This document shows, piece after piece, positions 7,127 through 15,569 of a stretch of DNA of 24,618 nucleotides. Numbering within the stretch: position 1 is the stretch's first letter; every line of letters begins with the position of its first letter. This DNA is from SVTX01 sp045658225 (GTDB lineage: Bacteria; Bacillota; Clostridia; Oscillospirales; CAG-272): contig JAZOUO010000096.1 in the NCBI GenBank assembly GCA_045658225.1, forward strand, positions 1-24,618, given 5' to 3'. The position numbers and the translations under genes are program-made. Below the pieces are notes generated by a model. That model did not search any database, was not told the DNA's origin, and worked only from the letters and a program-made list of their open reading frames with translations.

Positions 7127-8134
7127 ATGCCCAAGCATATTGGTCTGGATATGGGTACATCTAATCTGCGGATGTATATGAAGGGCAGAGGAGTAATACT
7201 CCGTGCGCCTACCGTAGTAGCGGTGGATAAGCAAGAAGACACGGTAGTCGCGCTGGGACGCGACGCCAAAAGCATGATCGGAAAAACCCCTTCGCACATT
7301 GAGGCGTGCCGGCCCATGAAGGATGGTGCGATCTCGGCTTACTCTGTGGCTGTTATGATGCTCCACGAACATTTCAAAAAGACGCAGGCATACACAGTTT
7401 TCACCCGTCCCGTAGTTCTTGTGGGTGTTCCAAGCGGATTTACGGAGACCGAGGGAATGTCATTTGAAAATATGCTTTTTGACGCTGGAGCAAAGGCAGT
7501 CGGATTTATTGAGACACCTATGGCGGCGGCGATTGGCGCGGGACTTATGGTAAACGGACCTCGCGCATGCATGATAGTTGACATCGGAGGAGGCACGACG
7601 GATATAGCAGTCATTCGATCAGGCGGAATAGTGAAGTCCAGAACCTTAAAGCTTGGCGGAAACAAGCTTGACTACGCTATTATGAACAACATCAGGACAA
7701 AAAGAGGGCTTTGCATTGGTGAAATAAGCGCAGAAATGATAAAGGTCAAGATAGGCGCGGCGATACCGTCCTTGAGCAAAAACGCAGTGCAGGTGAGTGG
7801 ACGAAATGAAAAACTCAAATGTGCGCAGACCTTATTGATACGCCCCGAGGACATTCACGAGCCTATAAGCGTGGCGATAGATGCTATATGCCGAGCTATA
7901 CTGTCTGTAGTTGAGTCCACCCCCCCAGAGATCGCAGCCGACATTGCTGACTTTGGAATTATGCTCACGGGCGGCGGTGCTAATACACTTGGCATTTCTG
8001 AGTTTATATCCGCCAAAACAAAGCTCAGAGTCACCATAGCCAAAAACCCGATGGACTGTGTTTGCTTGGGTATAGGGAAACTCATCGAGCACCCCGATAT
8101 ACTGTCGGGAGGAATACTTTACAAGAACAGATAA
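7127..8134 (+). CDS. mreB: MreB/Mbl-family actin-like cell-shape protein
   Basis: A protein of 335 residues, normal for MreB. The ATP-binding actin-fold motifs are in order: D8-M-G10-T11 (phosphate 1), V-D152-I-G-G-G-T157-T-D (phosphate 2) and G282-G-G-A-N286 (adenosine). RPMKDGAISAY matches the conserved IRPLKDGVIADY of MreB. A GGAAGGGGG ribosome binding site precedes ATG 7127. MreB polymers guide side-wall peptidoglycan synthesis under the membrane. The sequence is fairly divergent, for example SNLRMYMKGRG where TANTLVYVKGKG is usual, so it may be an Mbl-type paralogue. The class B PBP follows after 31 nt, but mreC and mreD, usually next to mreB, are missing here. Confidence 0.88.
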   Translation: MPKHIGLDMGTSNLRMYMKGRGVILRAPTVVAVDKQEDTVVALGRDAKSMIGKTPSHIEACRPMKDGAISAYSVAVMMLHEHFKKTQAYTVFTRPVVLVGVPSGFTETEGMSFENMLFDAGAKAVGFIETPMAAAIGAGLMVNGPRACMIVDIGGGTTDIAVIRSGGIVKSRTLKLGGNKLDYAIMNNIRTKRGLCIGEISAEMIKVKIGAAIPSLSKNAVQVSGRNEKLKCAQTLLIRPEDIHEPISVAIDAICRAILSVVESTPPEIAADIADFGIMLTGGGANTLGISEFISAKTKLRVTIAKNPMDCVCLGIGKLIEHPDILSGGILYKNR

Positions 8135-8165
8135 GATACATAAACTATAAAACAAAGGTGAGTAA

Positions 8166-10262
8166 ATGCAAAGAAATAACAAATTTGATATAAGGATTCT
8201 GGCTTTATCGGTCGTCTTCTGCGTGATTTGTCTTATTTACGTTATCCGCCTTGTCAACATACAGATAAATGCAGATCCCGAGGAGTTTACGGGTGAAAGT
8301 TATACCCGACGTGAGACTATACAGGCAGTCCGCGGCGAGATATACGACCGAAACGGTGTCAAGCTCGTGTCAAACGTGTATAAATATGATTTCGTGTTTG
8401 ACTATGCGGCTATGTCGGGAGACAGGACAGAGCAAAATATACATCTTTTACAAGCCATATACGCTATGCAGGAGACGGGAAACTATGACAAGCTCACTGA
8501 TAACGGCTTCCCGTTTTCAGGAACATATCCCAATTACACGTACTCGGCAGAGGCGCTCGAAGCCAACTCCAAGATTTATTACAGGCTTCTCAAAAGGATA
8601 GCTGAAAACGAGCTTGAGGATGAGTCGCCGAAGGAAAAAAATCAGCTTACAGCAGATTATCTTGAGACCTTTTATAAGGAAAAACCTGAATGCTTTCCGG
8701 GAGAGAGCGAGCTGATAAGTCATTACCTTGAAAAATATAAGCTTGTTGATTCAAAGGGAAATCTGATATTCTCTGACGAGCAAACGGATATGCTCCTGCG
8801 ATTGAGATACAATATGGAGGTTTCGGATTTTTCGGTATATAACAGCTATGTTATGGCATCTGACGTTGATAAGACGTTTATAATGTATATAAAGGAGTTG
8901 TCCTTGGCAGGCGCGGATTTTGACATTCGCACGGACAGAGTTTACGAGTATCCCGGATACGCATCTCATATTCTTGGGCGCACGGGAAAGATACTTGCAG
9001 AGAATTGGGAATACTATAAAGAGCTTGGATATGAAATGAACGACACGGTTGGTATAGATGGCTGTGAGTATGCGTTTGAGAACTATCTGCGAGGTGTTGA
9101 TGGTGTCAAGGTGATAGTCGAGGACGCGCAGGGAAATATCATATCCGAGAAAGTAGAGATTGAGCCTGTGCCGGGTCAGGACGTTTATCTTACCATTGAT
9201 ATAAAGCTTCAGATAGCGGCAGAGGACGGACTTGAGGAAACCGTCAAGGTATATACGGCAAGCGAGTCGGGCGCAGTAGTAGCTATGGACCCTGACACAG
9301 GGCAGCTGCTTGCACTTGCGTCGTATCCTACCTACAATCTCGCTACGTTTAATGCGGATTATAACAGCATTATTGCAAATAAGGCATCGCCATTACTTAA
9401 CAGAGCGCTGGAAGGTGTATATGCTCCGGGTTCTACCTTTAAGCTTGGAATGACGGCGGCGGGAATTGATAACGAGAATATAAGCTCCACGGATTTGCTT
9501 GAGTGTGAGGGCGTTTACACAAGATTTAGCGGACATCAGCCTAAATGCTGGATATATAATAGCGCAACTGGAATAAAAAATCACGGGCTGATAAACGCGA
9601 CCGAGGCAATAGCCGTATCTTGCAACTGCTATTTTTACGAGCTTGGCTGGAGAATGGGAATAGAGCAGATGAATACGTACTGCACGCTTTTGGGACTTGG
9701 ACAAAGTACTGGAGTGGAGCTTTCTGAAAAGCTTGGAACTCTGGCTGGACCCGAATACCGAGAGCAGAGTGGTGGCATTGCATGGACTGCGGGAGATACC
9801 ATTATGGCGGCGATAGGGCAGTCTGAAAACTCTTTTACGCCTATACAGCTCACCACTTACGTATCAACATTACTCAACGGCGGTACAAGATACGCGGCGA
9901 CATTGCTTCTTAAGACTTCATCATTTTCGGAGGGTGGAGATTTATTTGTCAATACTAGCGAGGTTTTGAGTAGGGTTGATATCTCGGACGGAGCGTTAAC
10001 GACGGTAAAACAAGGAATGAAGCAAATGGTTCAGGACTCGGCGACTGTATCAAGATATATGAAAAATATTCCCGTCACAGTAATAGGAAAGACGGGTACT
10101 GCCGAGCTTGGCGGAAGCGAGCGCGAGAATGGATTGTTCGTATGTGCAGCGCCGTACGACAAGCCCGAGATTGTTATAACGTCAGTCATTGAGCACGCGG
10201 GCGGCGGTTCGTACGCAGCGCTTGCAGCGGCAAGAATCCTTGAGGCTTACGATTTTAGTTGA
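8166..10262 (+). CDS. Class B penicillin-binding protein (PBP2/MrdA-like transpeptidase)
   Basis: A protein of 698 residues. One N-terminal membrane helix (about residues 10-31) is followed by a PBP dimerisation domain (about 50-320, with RGEIYDRNGV) and a transpeptidase domain (about 345-690). The three active-site motifs are all present: S423-T-F-K426 within YAPGSTFKLG, S485-C-N487, and K642-T-G-T645. It cross-links peptidoglycan stem peptides outside the membrane. The long dimerisation domain with an insert at about 95-215 and the position after mreB favour a PBP2/MrdA elongation role over FtsI or SpoVD; no C-terminal PASTA domain is present. AAAGGTG precedes ATG 8166. No rodA partner lies beside it and no clear terminator follows. 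Confidence 0.92.
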   Translation: MQRNNKFDIRILALSVVFCVICLIYVIRLVNIQINADPEEFTGESYTRRETIQAVRGEIYDRNGVKLVSNVYKYDFVFDYAAMSGDRTEQNIHLLQAIYAMQETGNYDKLTDNGFPFSGTYPNYTYSAEALEANSKIYYRLLKRIAENELEDESPKEKNQLTADYLETFYKEKPECFPGESELISHYLEKYKLVDSKGNLIFSDEQTDMLLRLRYNMEVSDFSVYNSYVMASDVDKTFIMYIKELSLAGADFDIRTDRVYEYPGYASHILGRTGKILAENWEYYKELGYEMNDTVGIDGCEYAFENYLRGVDGVKVIVEDAQGNIISEKVEIEPVPGQDVYLTIDIKLQIAAEDGLEETVKVYTASESGAVVAMDPDTGQLLALASYPTYNLATFNADYNSIIANKASPLLNRALEGVYAPGSTFKLGMTAAGIDNENISSTDLLECEGVYTRFSGHQPKCWIYNSATGIKNHGLINATEAIAVSCNCYFYELGWRMGIEQMNTYCTLLGLGQSTGVELSEKLGTLAGPEYREQSGGIAWTAGDTIMAAIGQSENSFTPIQLTTYVSTLLNGGTRYAATLLLKTSSFSEGGDLFVNTSEVLSRVDISDGALTTVKQGMKQMVQDSATVSRYMKNIPVTVIGKTGTAELGGSERENGLFVCAAPYDKPEIVITSVIEHAGGGSYAALAAARILEAYDFS

Positions 10263-10317
10263 GAAATATAACACATAGCGTTCAATTTGGACGCACAAGA
10301 ATTCAAATGACAATATA

Positions 10318-10334
10318 CGACACATAATGTGTCG
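10318..10334. other. Short inverted repeat before the lipoprotein gene
   Basis: CGACACAT-A-ATGTGTCG is a perfect 8-bp inverted repeat around one base, in the 100-nt gap between the PBP and lipoprotein genes, 28 nt before the start codon. With no poly-T tail it looks more like a regulator site than a terminator. The regulator is unknown. Confidence 0.5.
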
Positions 10335-10362
10335 GTAAAATACATAAAACAGAGAGGTCACA

Positions 10363-13026
10363 ATGAAAAAGAGAATTTTATTATCCGTATTAACACTTGT
10401 CATGGCGCTTGTTTTTGCTTTTGCCTTGGCTTCGTGTAATTCGTCGGAAGAGCAGCCCACACAAAAACCAACGGAAAAACCTACTGCGCAGAGCTGTGAG
10501 CATAGATATGATAGCTCTTGCGATGCAGATTGCAATTTGTGCGGTAAAACGAGAGAAGCATCACACACCGAAAAGATTATTGAAGCAGTAGAGCCCACCT
10601 GCACTCAGACAGGTCTTACCGAGGGTATTGTTTGCGGCGTTTGTAATGAGACTATTACAGCTCAAAAGACCGTAGCGGCAAAGGGACATGTTGAGGTCAC
10701 GGATGTTTCTAAGCCTGCAACATGTACAGAGACAGGACTCACACAAGGCTCTCATTGCGGTATCTGTGACGAGATAATTGTGGCACAAACTGTGATTGAA
10801 AAGACGGAACATATTGGCGGGGGTATACTTTTGCCCGTAAGAGCAACGTGTACCCAAGCGGGACTTACAAAGGGAGAAACATGTCTCCAATGCGGAGAGG
10901 TATTAGTTGAACAGGAGGTGGTTGAAAAGCTTCCTCACAACATAATAAAAGATTATGCAGTTCCCGCATCATGTACCAAACAGGGTCTGACCGAGGGCGA
11001 GAGGTGCAGTGTATGTGAGCGGGTATTGGTAGAGCAGACTGTAATTCAGGAGCTTGGACATAAATATTCCGAGACATATTCTTATGATAATAATTACCAC
11101 TGGTTTGCTTGCACCAATGCTGGTTGCAGAAGCACATCTGCTAAAGAAGAACACATCATGAACCATTACAACTGTACTCTCTGTGATTATTATAATGGCC
11201 CCAAGACGTATATATTGGGAAGCAGTCCTGCTCAGTACAGACCCGTGAACTATCATATTGACTCGCTTGAGGTGGCATACGATCCGATTGGAGGTAATAT
11301 AGAACAGATCACAAAGGTTACCGTTCCCTTTGGAGAGGGTATAACAATAAGCGGATGGATTGGATTCCAATATTTTGAGATAGAGAGCTTTGGATATTGG
11401 TTTAACGACGATATTCACAATTTCAAGACAAGCGACAACTATACCGTGGAAGCGGAGGATAAGGTGATAGAAGAGGGTGGACAGTACGCTAAACGCTTTG
11501 CTATAAAAGCAAATACTAATGGCTTGGATAATATTAAAAGTGTTTCCTTCGCAGCACTGCTTACGGACGGTACCTATATCGTTATCAAAAAGTTTGATGT
11601 TGAGGTGGCAGGTGATATCGAAGTTGGTGAAATCATTCCTGATGACGAAATAATCGTGGCAGAGCCTGAAACTCTTGTAGGAACTGAAAACTTTATGGTC
11701 AGCAAGCTTAACTCGAGCGCTAATACTTATAGAAGCCAAGCAGCATTGGTGTATACTGTTGGAGGCCAAGGCTTTACATATACAAATGGAAAGTTTAATA
11801 TCAAAAAAAGCTTTATCATAACGTTTGATGAGAATTACGAAAAATTTACAACCGAGTTTAACAAGTACAAAATAAGCTATTCATCATCATCACCTTTGAA
11901 GGCGATAGTGACATACACAGACGGCGATAAGCTTGTCACAGATGAAGTTTTCCTTGAGGCGGGCGAGCAGCTGTTCTCGTGTCTCACTCTCGGATATATT
12001 AACGGCACTTATGCCAAAGGCATAATCTCTATCGAAATTCAGGTGCTTGGTGATGCGGCAAACACCACCTTCTCACTTTATGATATAAACACCGAGCAGG
12101 TAGAGGTTCTCCGCAGCACTATTACATATATTGCAAACCAGAGATATGAGCTTGGAATAAAGCTCACCTGGGGTGGTGGAATTTCCTATATGGCGGACAA
12201 AGAGGATAATAATTCCGACATCAGAAACCTTATAAACTGCGCAGACGCGGGAAGACTTATCCAGCAGTCGTATTACGGAACTCAAACTGCGGGTGACAAC
12301 GGTTATGAGCTCGGCGAGTTCCACGGCAACTCGTGGGGATACAACCCCGTTCAGGGTGGAAACAGATATAACGAGCCCAGCCGAATAATTGACGTTCAAA
12401 TCACCGAAATGTCGGTATACATAAAGGCTCAGCCCAGAGACTGGGCACAGCACCATCTGACGTCCAGCTATATGGAGAACGTTTATACCGTTTATTCCAA
12501 CAGAATACAGGTGGATAACAGATTTATTGACTTCTCGGGATTCAAGTACAATCCTTGGAGAGCGCAGGAGCTTCCCGCATTCTACACAATAGGATATCTT
12601 AACACGTTTGTAAACTACGGTGGAACCAACCCGTGGACAGGCGCGGATCTCTCGTATGACGACGATCTTGGATTCTGGACAGAAGACTACAATGCGACCA
12701 AGAAGCTTAAGGAAGGCAACACGGAGACCTGGTGCGCTTGGATTAACAAAAACGACGATTACGGCATAGGAGTTTATACGCCTAATATTACAGAATTTTT
12801 TGCCGGAAGAAATGAATATGATGTAAACCCCGACGAAAAGGATGCAACTGGTCAGGCGTGCAGCTACGTTGCCGCTATCGGATATTTCCAGCTTGTGTCT
12901 TATGAGGCTATGGAATATAGCTACCTTATCACAACGGGAAGCACTCAGGAGATGAGAGACCTATTTACAGAGCACAAGGATTTTGCGAGCAATGCAGATC
13001 TCAGTGATTCCAAATTTCAGAATTAA
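10363..13026 (+). CDS. Lipoprotein with four Cys3-His repeats and a large C-terminal domain of unknown function
   Basis: A protein of 887 residues with GAGAGG before ATG 10363. A lipoprotein signal peptide ends at L-A-S-C25, followed by a Thr/Pro/Lys linker. Residues 45-68 hold a Cys cluster (C45, C53, C57, C60, H68). Residues 74-237 hold four units of 41-42 residues, each with C-x10-C-x2-C-x14-H. A further CxxxxC/CxxC segment follows at about 250-275. Such (A/P)TCT-x-x-GLT-x-G-x-x-C-x-x-C repeats recur in clostridial surface proteins. The remainder (about 280-887) looks beta-rich; a late part contains GNSWGYNPVQGGNRYNEPS and RAQELPAFYT, and is rich in Trp, Tyr and Asn as in carbohydrate-active proteins. 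I do not recognise the family and assign no function. It is probably anchored on the outer face of the membrane. Confidence 0.75.
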   Translation: MKKRILLSVLTLVMALVFAFALASCNSSEEQPTQKPTEKPTAQSCEHRYDSSCDADCNLCGKTREASHTEKIIEAVEPTCTQTGLTEGIVCGVCNETITAQKTVAAKGHVEVTDVSKPATCTETGLTQGSHCGICDEIIVAQTVIEKTEHIGGGILLPVRATCTQAGLTKGETCLQCGEVLVEQEVVEKLPHNIIKDYAVPASCTKQGLTEGERCSVCERVLVEQTVIQELGHKYSETYSYDNNYHWFACTNAGCRSTSAKEEHIMNHYNCTLCDYYNGPKTYILGSSPAQYRPVNYHIDSLEVAYDPIGGNIEQITKVTVPFGEGITISGWIGFQYFEIESFGYWFNDDIHNFKTSDNYTVEAEDKVIEEGGQYAKRFAIKANTNGLDNIKSVSFAALLTDGTYIVIKKFDVEVAGDIEVGEIIPDDEIIVAEPETLVGTENFMVSKLNSSANTYRSQAALVYTVGGQGFTYTNGKFNIKKSFIITFDENYEKFTTEFNKYKISYSSSSPLKAIVTYTDGDKLVTDEVFLEAGEQLFSCLTLGYINGTYAKGIISIEIQVLGDAANTTFSLYDINTEQVEVLRSTITYIANQRYELGIKLTWGGGISYMADKEDNNSDIRNLINCADAGRLIQQSYYGTQTAGDNGYELGEFHGNSWGYNPVQGGNRYNEPSRIIDVQITEMSVYIKAQPRDWAQHHLTSSYMENVYTVYSNRIQVDNRFIDFSGFKYNPWRAQELPAFYTIGYLNTFVNYGGTNPWTGADLSYDDDLGFWTEDYNATKKLKEGNTETWCAWINKNDDYGIGVYTPNITEFFAGRNEYDVNPDEKDATGQACSYVAAIGYFQLVSYEAMEYSYLITTGSTQEMRDLFTEHKDFASNADLSDSKFQN
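10600..11061 (+). repeat. Four-fold C-x10-C-x2-C-x14-H repeat region in the lipoprotein
   Basis: The units place Cys/Cys/Cys/His at 80/91/94/109, 121/132/135/150, 163/174/177/192 and 204/215/218/233 of the protein. The spacing is identical in all four, while much of the rest varies, which points to metal binding or ordered disulphides. Confidence 0.85.
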
Positions 13027-13046
13027 GAAATAACGTAAAATCAAAT

Positions 13047-13080
13047 AACAAAGGGCTGCTCATCAGAGCAGCCCTTTGTT
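13047..13080. terminator. Bidirectional terminator between convergent lipoprotein and MFS genes
   Basis: A 15-bp perfect stem: AACAAAGGGCTGCTC (13047-13061) with GAGCAGCCCTTTGTT (13066-13080), loop ATCA. The minus-strand MFS stop codon (13063-13065) lies within the loop and right arm, so the terminator overlaps the end of that coding region. T-rich sequence follows on the minus strand. Confidence 0.8.
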
Positions 13081-14283
13081 GCGCTTATTCAAAAATATTT
13101 TTACGCCGACTATACCTATAAATAACAGTACCGGGAACAGAACCGCGCCGAAAAAGCCAACGCTTATTGACCCAAAAGAGTCAGAAATAAAACCGACGAC
13201 GGTAGGGCCCGCGGCGCACCCAAGGTCGCCTCCAAGAGCCAACAGAGCAAATGACGCCGTGCTGACGCCGTGGCAGTATTTAGGCGCGAGCAGATAAATG
13301 CCTGGCCACGCTACGCCGATAGACAGACCGCAAACTCCGCAGAATATAAGTCTCAAAGGGGCGTTTGGACAGACGGCACAGAGAAGATAACAAATGGCGC
13401 ACGCCGCTGAGCAAAATATCATAAGAAGCTCAAGGTCTATCTTTCCCTCAAATTTTGAGTAAAACAGGCGTGAAAGTCCCATCATTAGAGCAAACACACA
13501 CGGGCCGCAAAGGTCGCCAAGGGTTTTGGCGTATCTTGCCATTGACGTATTTGCAAGAGCTGACTCCGCAAAAGCCGACGCCCATTGGTTCATACCTTGC
13601 TCGGATGCGCCCGACAAAAACATAAGCAACACGAACAAAAGAAAGACTTTTGATCGCAAAAGATTTTTTATGGAAAAGCTCTCACAGCCCTCATTGGGCA
13701 GAGAATATATTGGCACGAAGAGCAGATATATTGAGTTGATAATAGGAACACAAGCCCATAAAAGTGCGAGTATCTGCCAATTTTCAATGCCAAATACAAA
13801 AAAGAATATTGCGCTCATTATGACAACGCCCACGTGGCCTGCGGAGTAGAAAAAGTGAAGCAGGCTCATGCTTGCCGCCTTGTTTTCCGAGGGGCAAGCC
13901 TCGACTATTGGGGCGATAAGTACCTCAATAAGTCCGCCGCCGAGCGCGTATAAAAATAGAGAAATAAGAATTCCCGTATAGGCATTTGGGAGCACGTCGG
14001 GCAGAATCCCAAGACAAACAAGACCGACAGCACATAGTATATGAGCCGTTATTATACATTTTCCGTACCCTATTCTATCCACAAACGACGCGGCGGCAAA
14101 GTCAACAATAAGCTGTAATATAAAATTTATGGTGACAAGTAGAGTTATTTTGAAAAGTGATAGGTTGTACTGTTTTTGAAATGTTAGAAAAAGCAGAGGA
14201 GTGAAGTTGTTTATTATGGCTTGTGTGATGTGACCTATGTAAGAGGCGCGCAGGGTATGCTTATAGCTATGTAATTGTTTCAT
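13063..14283 (-). CDS. Major facilitator superfamily transporter
   Basis: A protein of 406 residues, almost entirely hydrophobic, with about 12 predicted membrane helices and a central hydrophilic loop near residues 195-210 (typical MFS length). DRIGYGKC in the loop after the second helix fits the MFS motif A region (D-R-x-G). The fold resembles the FucP/sugar or drug-efflux type of MFS; no residue identifies the substrate. The neighbouring sugar-type dehydrogenase and isomerase on the same strand make a sugar or sugar-acid substrate plausible (inference). The ribosome binding site is weak (GGTG) and lies inside one arm of an inverted repeat. A terminator separates it from the upstream dehydrogenase gene, so it is probably a separate unit. 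Confidence 0.85.
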   Translation of the reverse strand: MKQLHSYKHTLRASYIGHITQAIINNFTPLLFLTFQKQYNLSLFKITLLVTINFILQLIVDFAAASFVDRIGYGKCIITAHILCAVGLVCLGILPDVLPNAYTGILISLFLYALGGGLIEVLIAPIVEACPSENKAASMSLLHFFYSAGHVGVVIMSAIFFFVFGIENWQILALLWACVPIINSIYLLFVPIYSLPNEGCESFSIKNLLRSKVFLLFVLLMFLSGASEQGMNQWASAFAESALANTSMARYAKTLGDLCGPCVFALMMGLSRLFYSKFEGKIDLELLMIFCSAACAICYLLCAVCPNAPLRLIFCGVCGLSIGVAWPGIYLLAPKYCHGVSTASFALLALGGDLGCAAGPTVVGFISDSFGSISVGFFGAVLFPVLLFIGIVGVKIFLNKRNKGLL

Positions 14284-14347
14284 ATAACACCGTTTTGCAG
14301 AGAGATTTCAATATAAGTGTATGCGGATTTATATCGAACGGTGTTAT
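14284..14347. promoter_or_regulatory. 11-bp inverted repeat framing the MFS leader
   Basis: ATAACACCGTT (14284-14294) and AACGGTGTTAT (14337-14347) are perfect inverted repeats 42 bp apart. On the minus strand the proximal arm contains the weak ribosome binding site and touches the ATG, and the distal arm falls inside the candidate promoter spacer. It could be a pair of operator half-sites or, in a longer readthrough RNA, a stem that hides the ribosome binding site. Confidence 0.5.
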
Positions 14348-14355
14348 TTTGTGAA
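14328..14355 (-). promoter_or_regulatory. Candidate promoter of the MFS gene
   Basis: On the minus strand TTCACA (14350-14355), a 16-bp spacer, then TATAAA (14328-14333). The match is moderate, but the position between the upstream terminator and the MFS start is right. Confidence 0.35.
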
Positions 14356-14359
14356 GAAA

Positions 14360-14387
14360 AAGCGGAGGCGATTTGTCGCCTCCGCTT
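14360..14387 (-). terminator. Intrinsic terminator of the isomerase-dehydrogenase operon
   Basis: AAGCGGAGGCGA (14360-14371) pairs perfectly with TCGCCTCCGCTT (14376-14387) around TTTG. On the minus strand it lies 9 nt after the dehydrogenase stop and ends in TTTTTC. Confidence 0.85.
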
Positions 14388-14396
14388 GAGTTTTTA

Positions 14397-15554
14397 TTAA
14401 ATTTCGGGAATCGTGATTGCAATCTCGCGGCCAAGAGACGCGGAACGGGCAATTCCGTCCAGAATTGCCTGATTATAAACGATCTGAGATGAAGGGATGG
14501 GGGATGTGCCGTCTGTCTTGATGGCGTCAAGGAATACGCGGATCTTTTCAAGGAACAGGTCATGCTCCTCGGGGAGAATCGGAACGACTGTTTCTGTAGG
14601 AACTCCGCAAACGTCGTGATATATCTTCATAGGGCCGCCAACTGTTCCGTTCCAGCACTCGGTTGAGGGGATCTTGAGTCCTCCCTTTGTGCCAAGAATG
14701 ATAGTGTCGCCTGCGGTATCCATATGCATAGCCCAAGATATTCTGAAATCAAGAATGATATCGCCCTCGAGTCTCACAAATGCTGCCGCAAAATCGTCAA
14801 CGCCAAACTTTTCTGCATACTCGGGATGACCGTGGTAGTAGTTGGGGTCTTTACCGAAGAAATCACTCTTGTAGCCGGTGACGGTAAGAGGTTTCGGATA
14901 ACCTACCGCGTTGAGCACCATATCAAGAGAGTAGCAACCGATGTCGCCAAGAGCACCGATGCCGCCCGTGTCTTTTTCAATAAACGTCGTACCGAAAGGC
15001 GTGGGAATACCCTTGCGGCGTCCGCCTCCTGTCTGTATGTAGTATATCTTTCCAAGCTCGCCCGACTCTACTATTTTCTTTATCATCTGCATATTCGCAT
15101 CAAGTCTGGGCTGGAAGCCGATAGAGAGGATCTTGCCGCTTACCTTTTCGGCTCTCATTACCTCAACTGCCTCGTCAAGAGTGACTGTAAAGGGTTTTTC
15201 TACAAGAACGTGAACTCCCTTGTTCAGCGCGTAGATACAAGGCTCTGCGTGCTGGCAGTTATAGGTGCAGACGGAAACCGCGTCAAGCTGAAGCGACTCA
15301 TCGTCAAGCATTTCCTTGTGAGATGCGTAGTCGCACTTTACGTTTGTGAGATTGTATCTGTCCATAAGTGCCTTTGCTTTGCCGGGAATGAGGTCACACG
15401 CCGCAACTATCTCCGCGTCAGGACACTTGAGGTAGCTTATAAGATGCGCCTCGGATATCCAACCGCATCCGATAAGACCTATACGGAGCTTTCTGCTCGT
15501 GTCTATTTTAGCTTCTTGCTTTTTTTCGCTGAAATCCTCGTGAAATTTTGACAT
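14397..15554 (-). CDS. Gfo/Idh/MocA-family NAD(P)-dependent oxidoreductase
   Basis: A protein of 385 residues. After a charged lead of about 20 residues comes the Rossmann motif G26-L-I-G29-C-G31-W. The family signature E119-K-P121 lies in VLVEKPFTVTLDEA, and GALGDIGCYSLD carries the catalytic-region D-x-G-x-x motif (Tyr where many members have His). Family members oxidise sugars, inositols or sugar acids. The substrate cannot be read from the sequence. AAAGGAGAAAAATT precedes the ATG. It is the second gene of an operon, 15 nt after the TIM-barrel isomerase stop, a pairing typical of inositol- or rare-sugar pathways. Confidence 0.88.
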   Translation of the reverse strand: MSKFHEDFSEKKQEAKIDTSRKLRIGLIGCGWISEAHLISYLKCPDAEIVAACDLIPGKAKALMDRYNLTNVKCDYASHKEMLDDESLQLDAVSVCTYNCQHAEPCIYALNKGVHVLVEKPFTVTLDEAVEVMRAEKVSGKILSIGFQPRLDANMQMIKKIVESGELGKIYYIQTGGGRRKGIPTPFGTTFIEKDTGGIGALGDIGCYSLDMVLNAVGYPKPLTVTGYKSDFFGKDPNYYHGHPEYAEKFGVDDFAAAFVRLEGDIILDFRISWAMHMDTAGDTIILGTKGGLKIPSTECWNGTVGGPMKIYHDVCGVPTETVVPILPEEHDLFLEKIRVFLDAIKTDGTSPIPSSQIVYNQAILDGIARSASLGREIAITIPEI

Positions 15555-15569
15555 AATTTTTCTCCTTTA

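Noticed and set aside
10969..11769. Minus-strand frame of 266 codons inside the lipoprotein gene
   Set aside because: No ribosome binding site and no recognisable domain; the plus-strand frame has a signal peptide and ordered repeats.
14724..15551. Long plus-strand open frame (275 codons) opposite the dehydrogenase
   Set aside because: It lies wholly antisense to a clear Gfo/Idh/MocA gene, has no ribosome binding site and its composition is that of a shadow frame.
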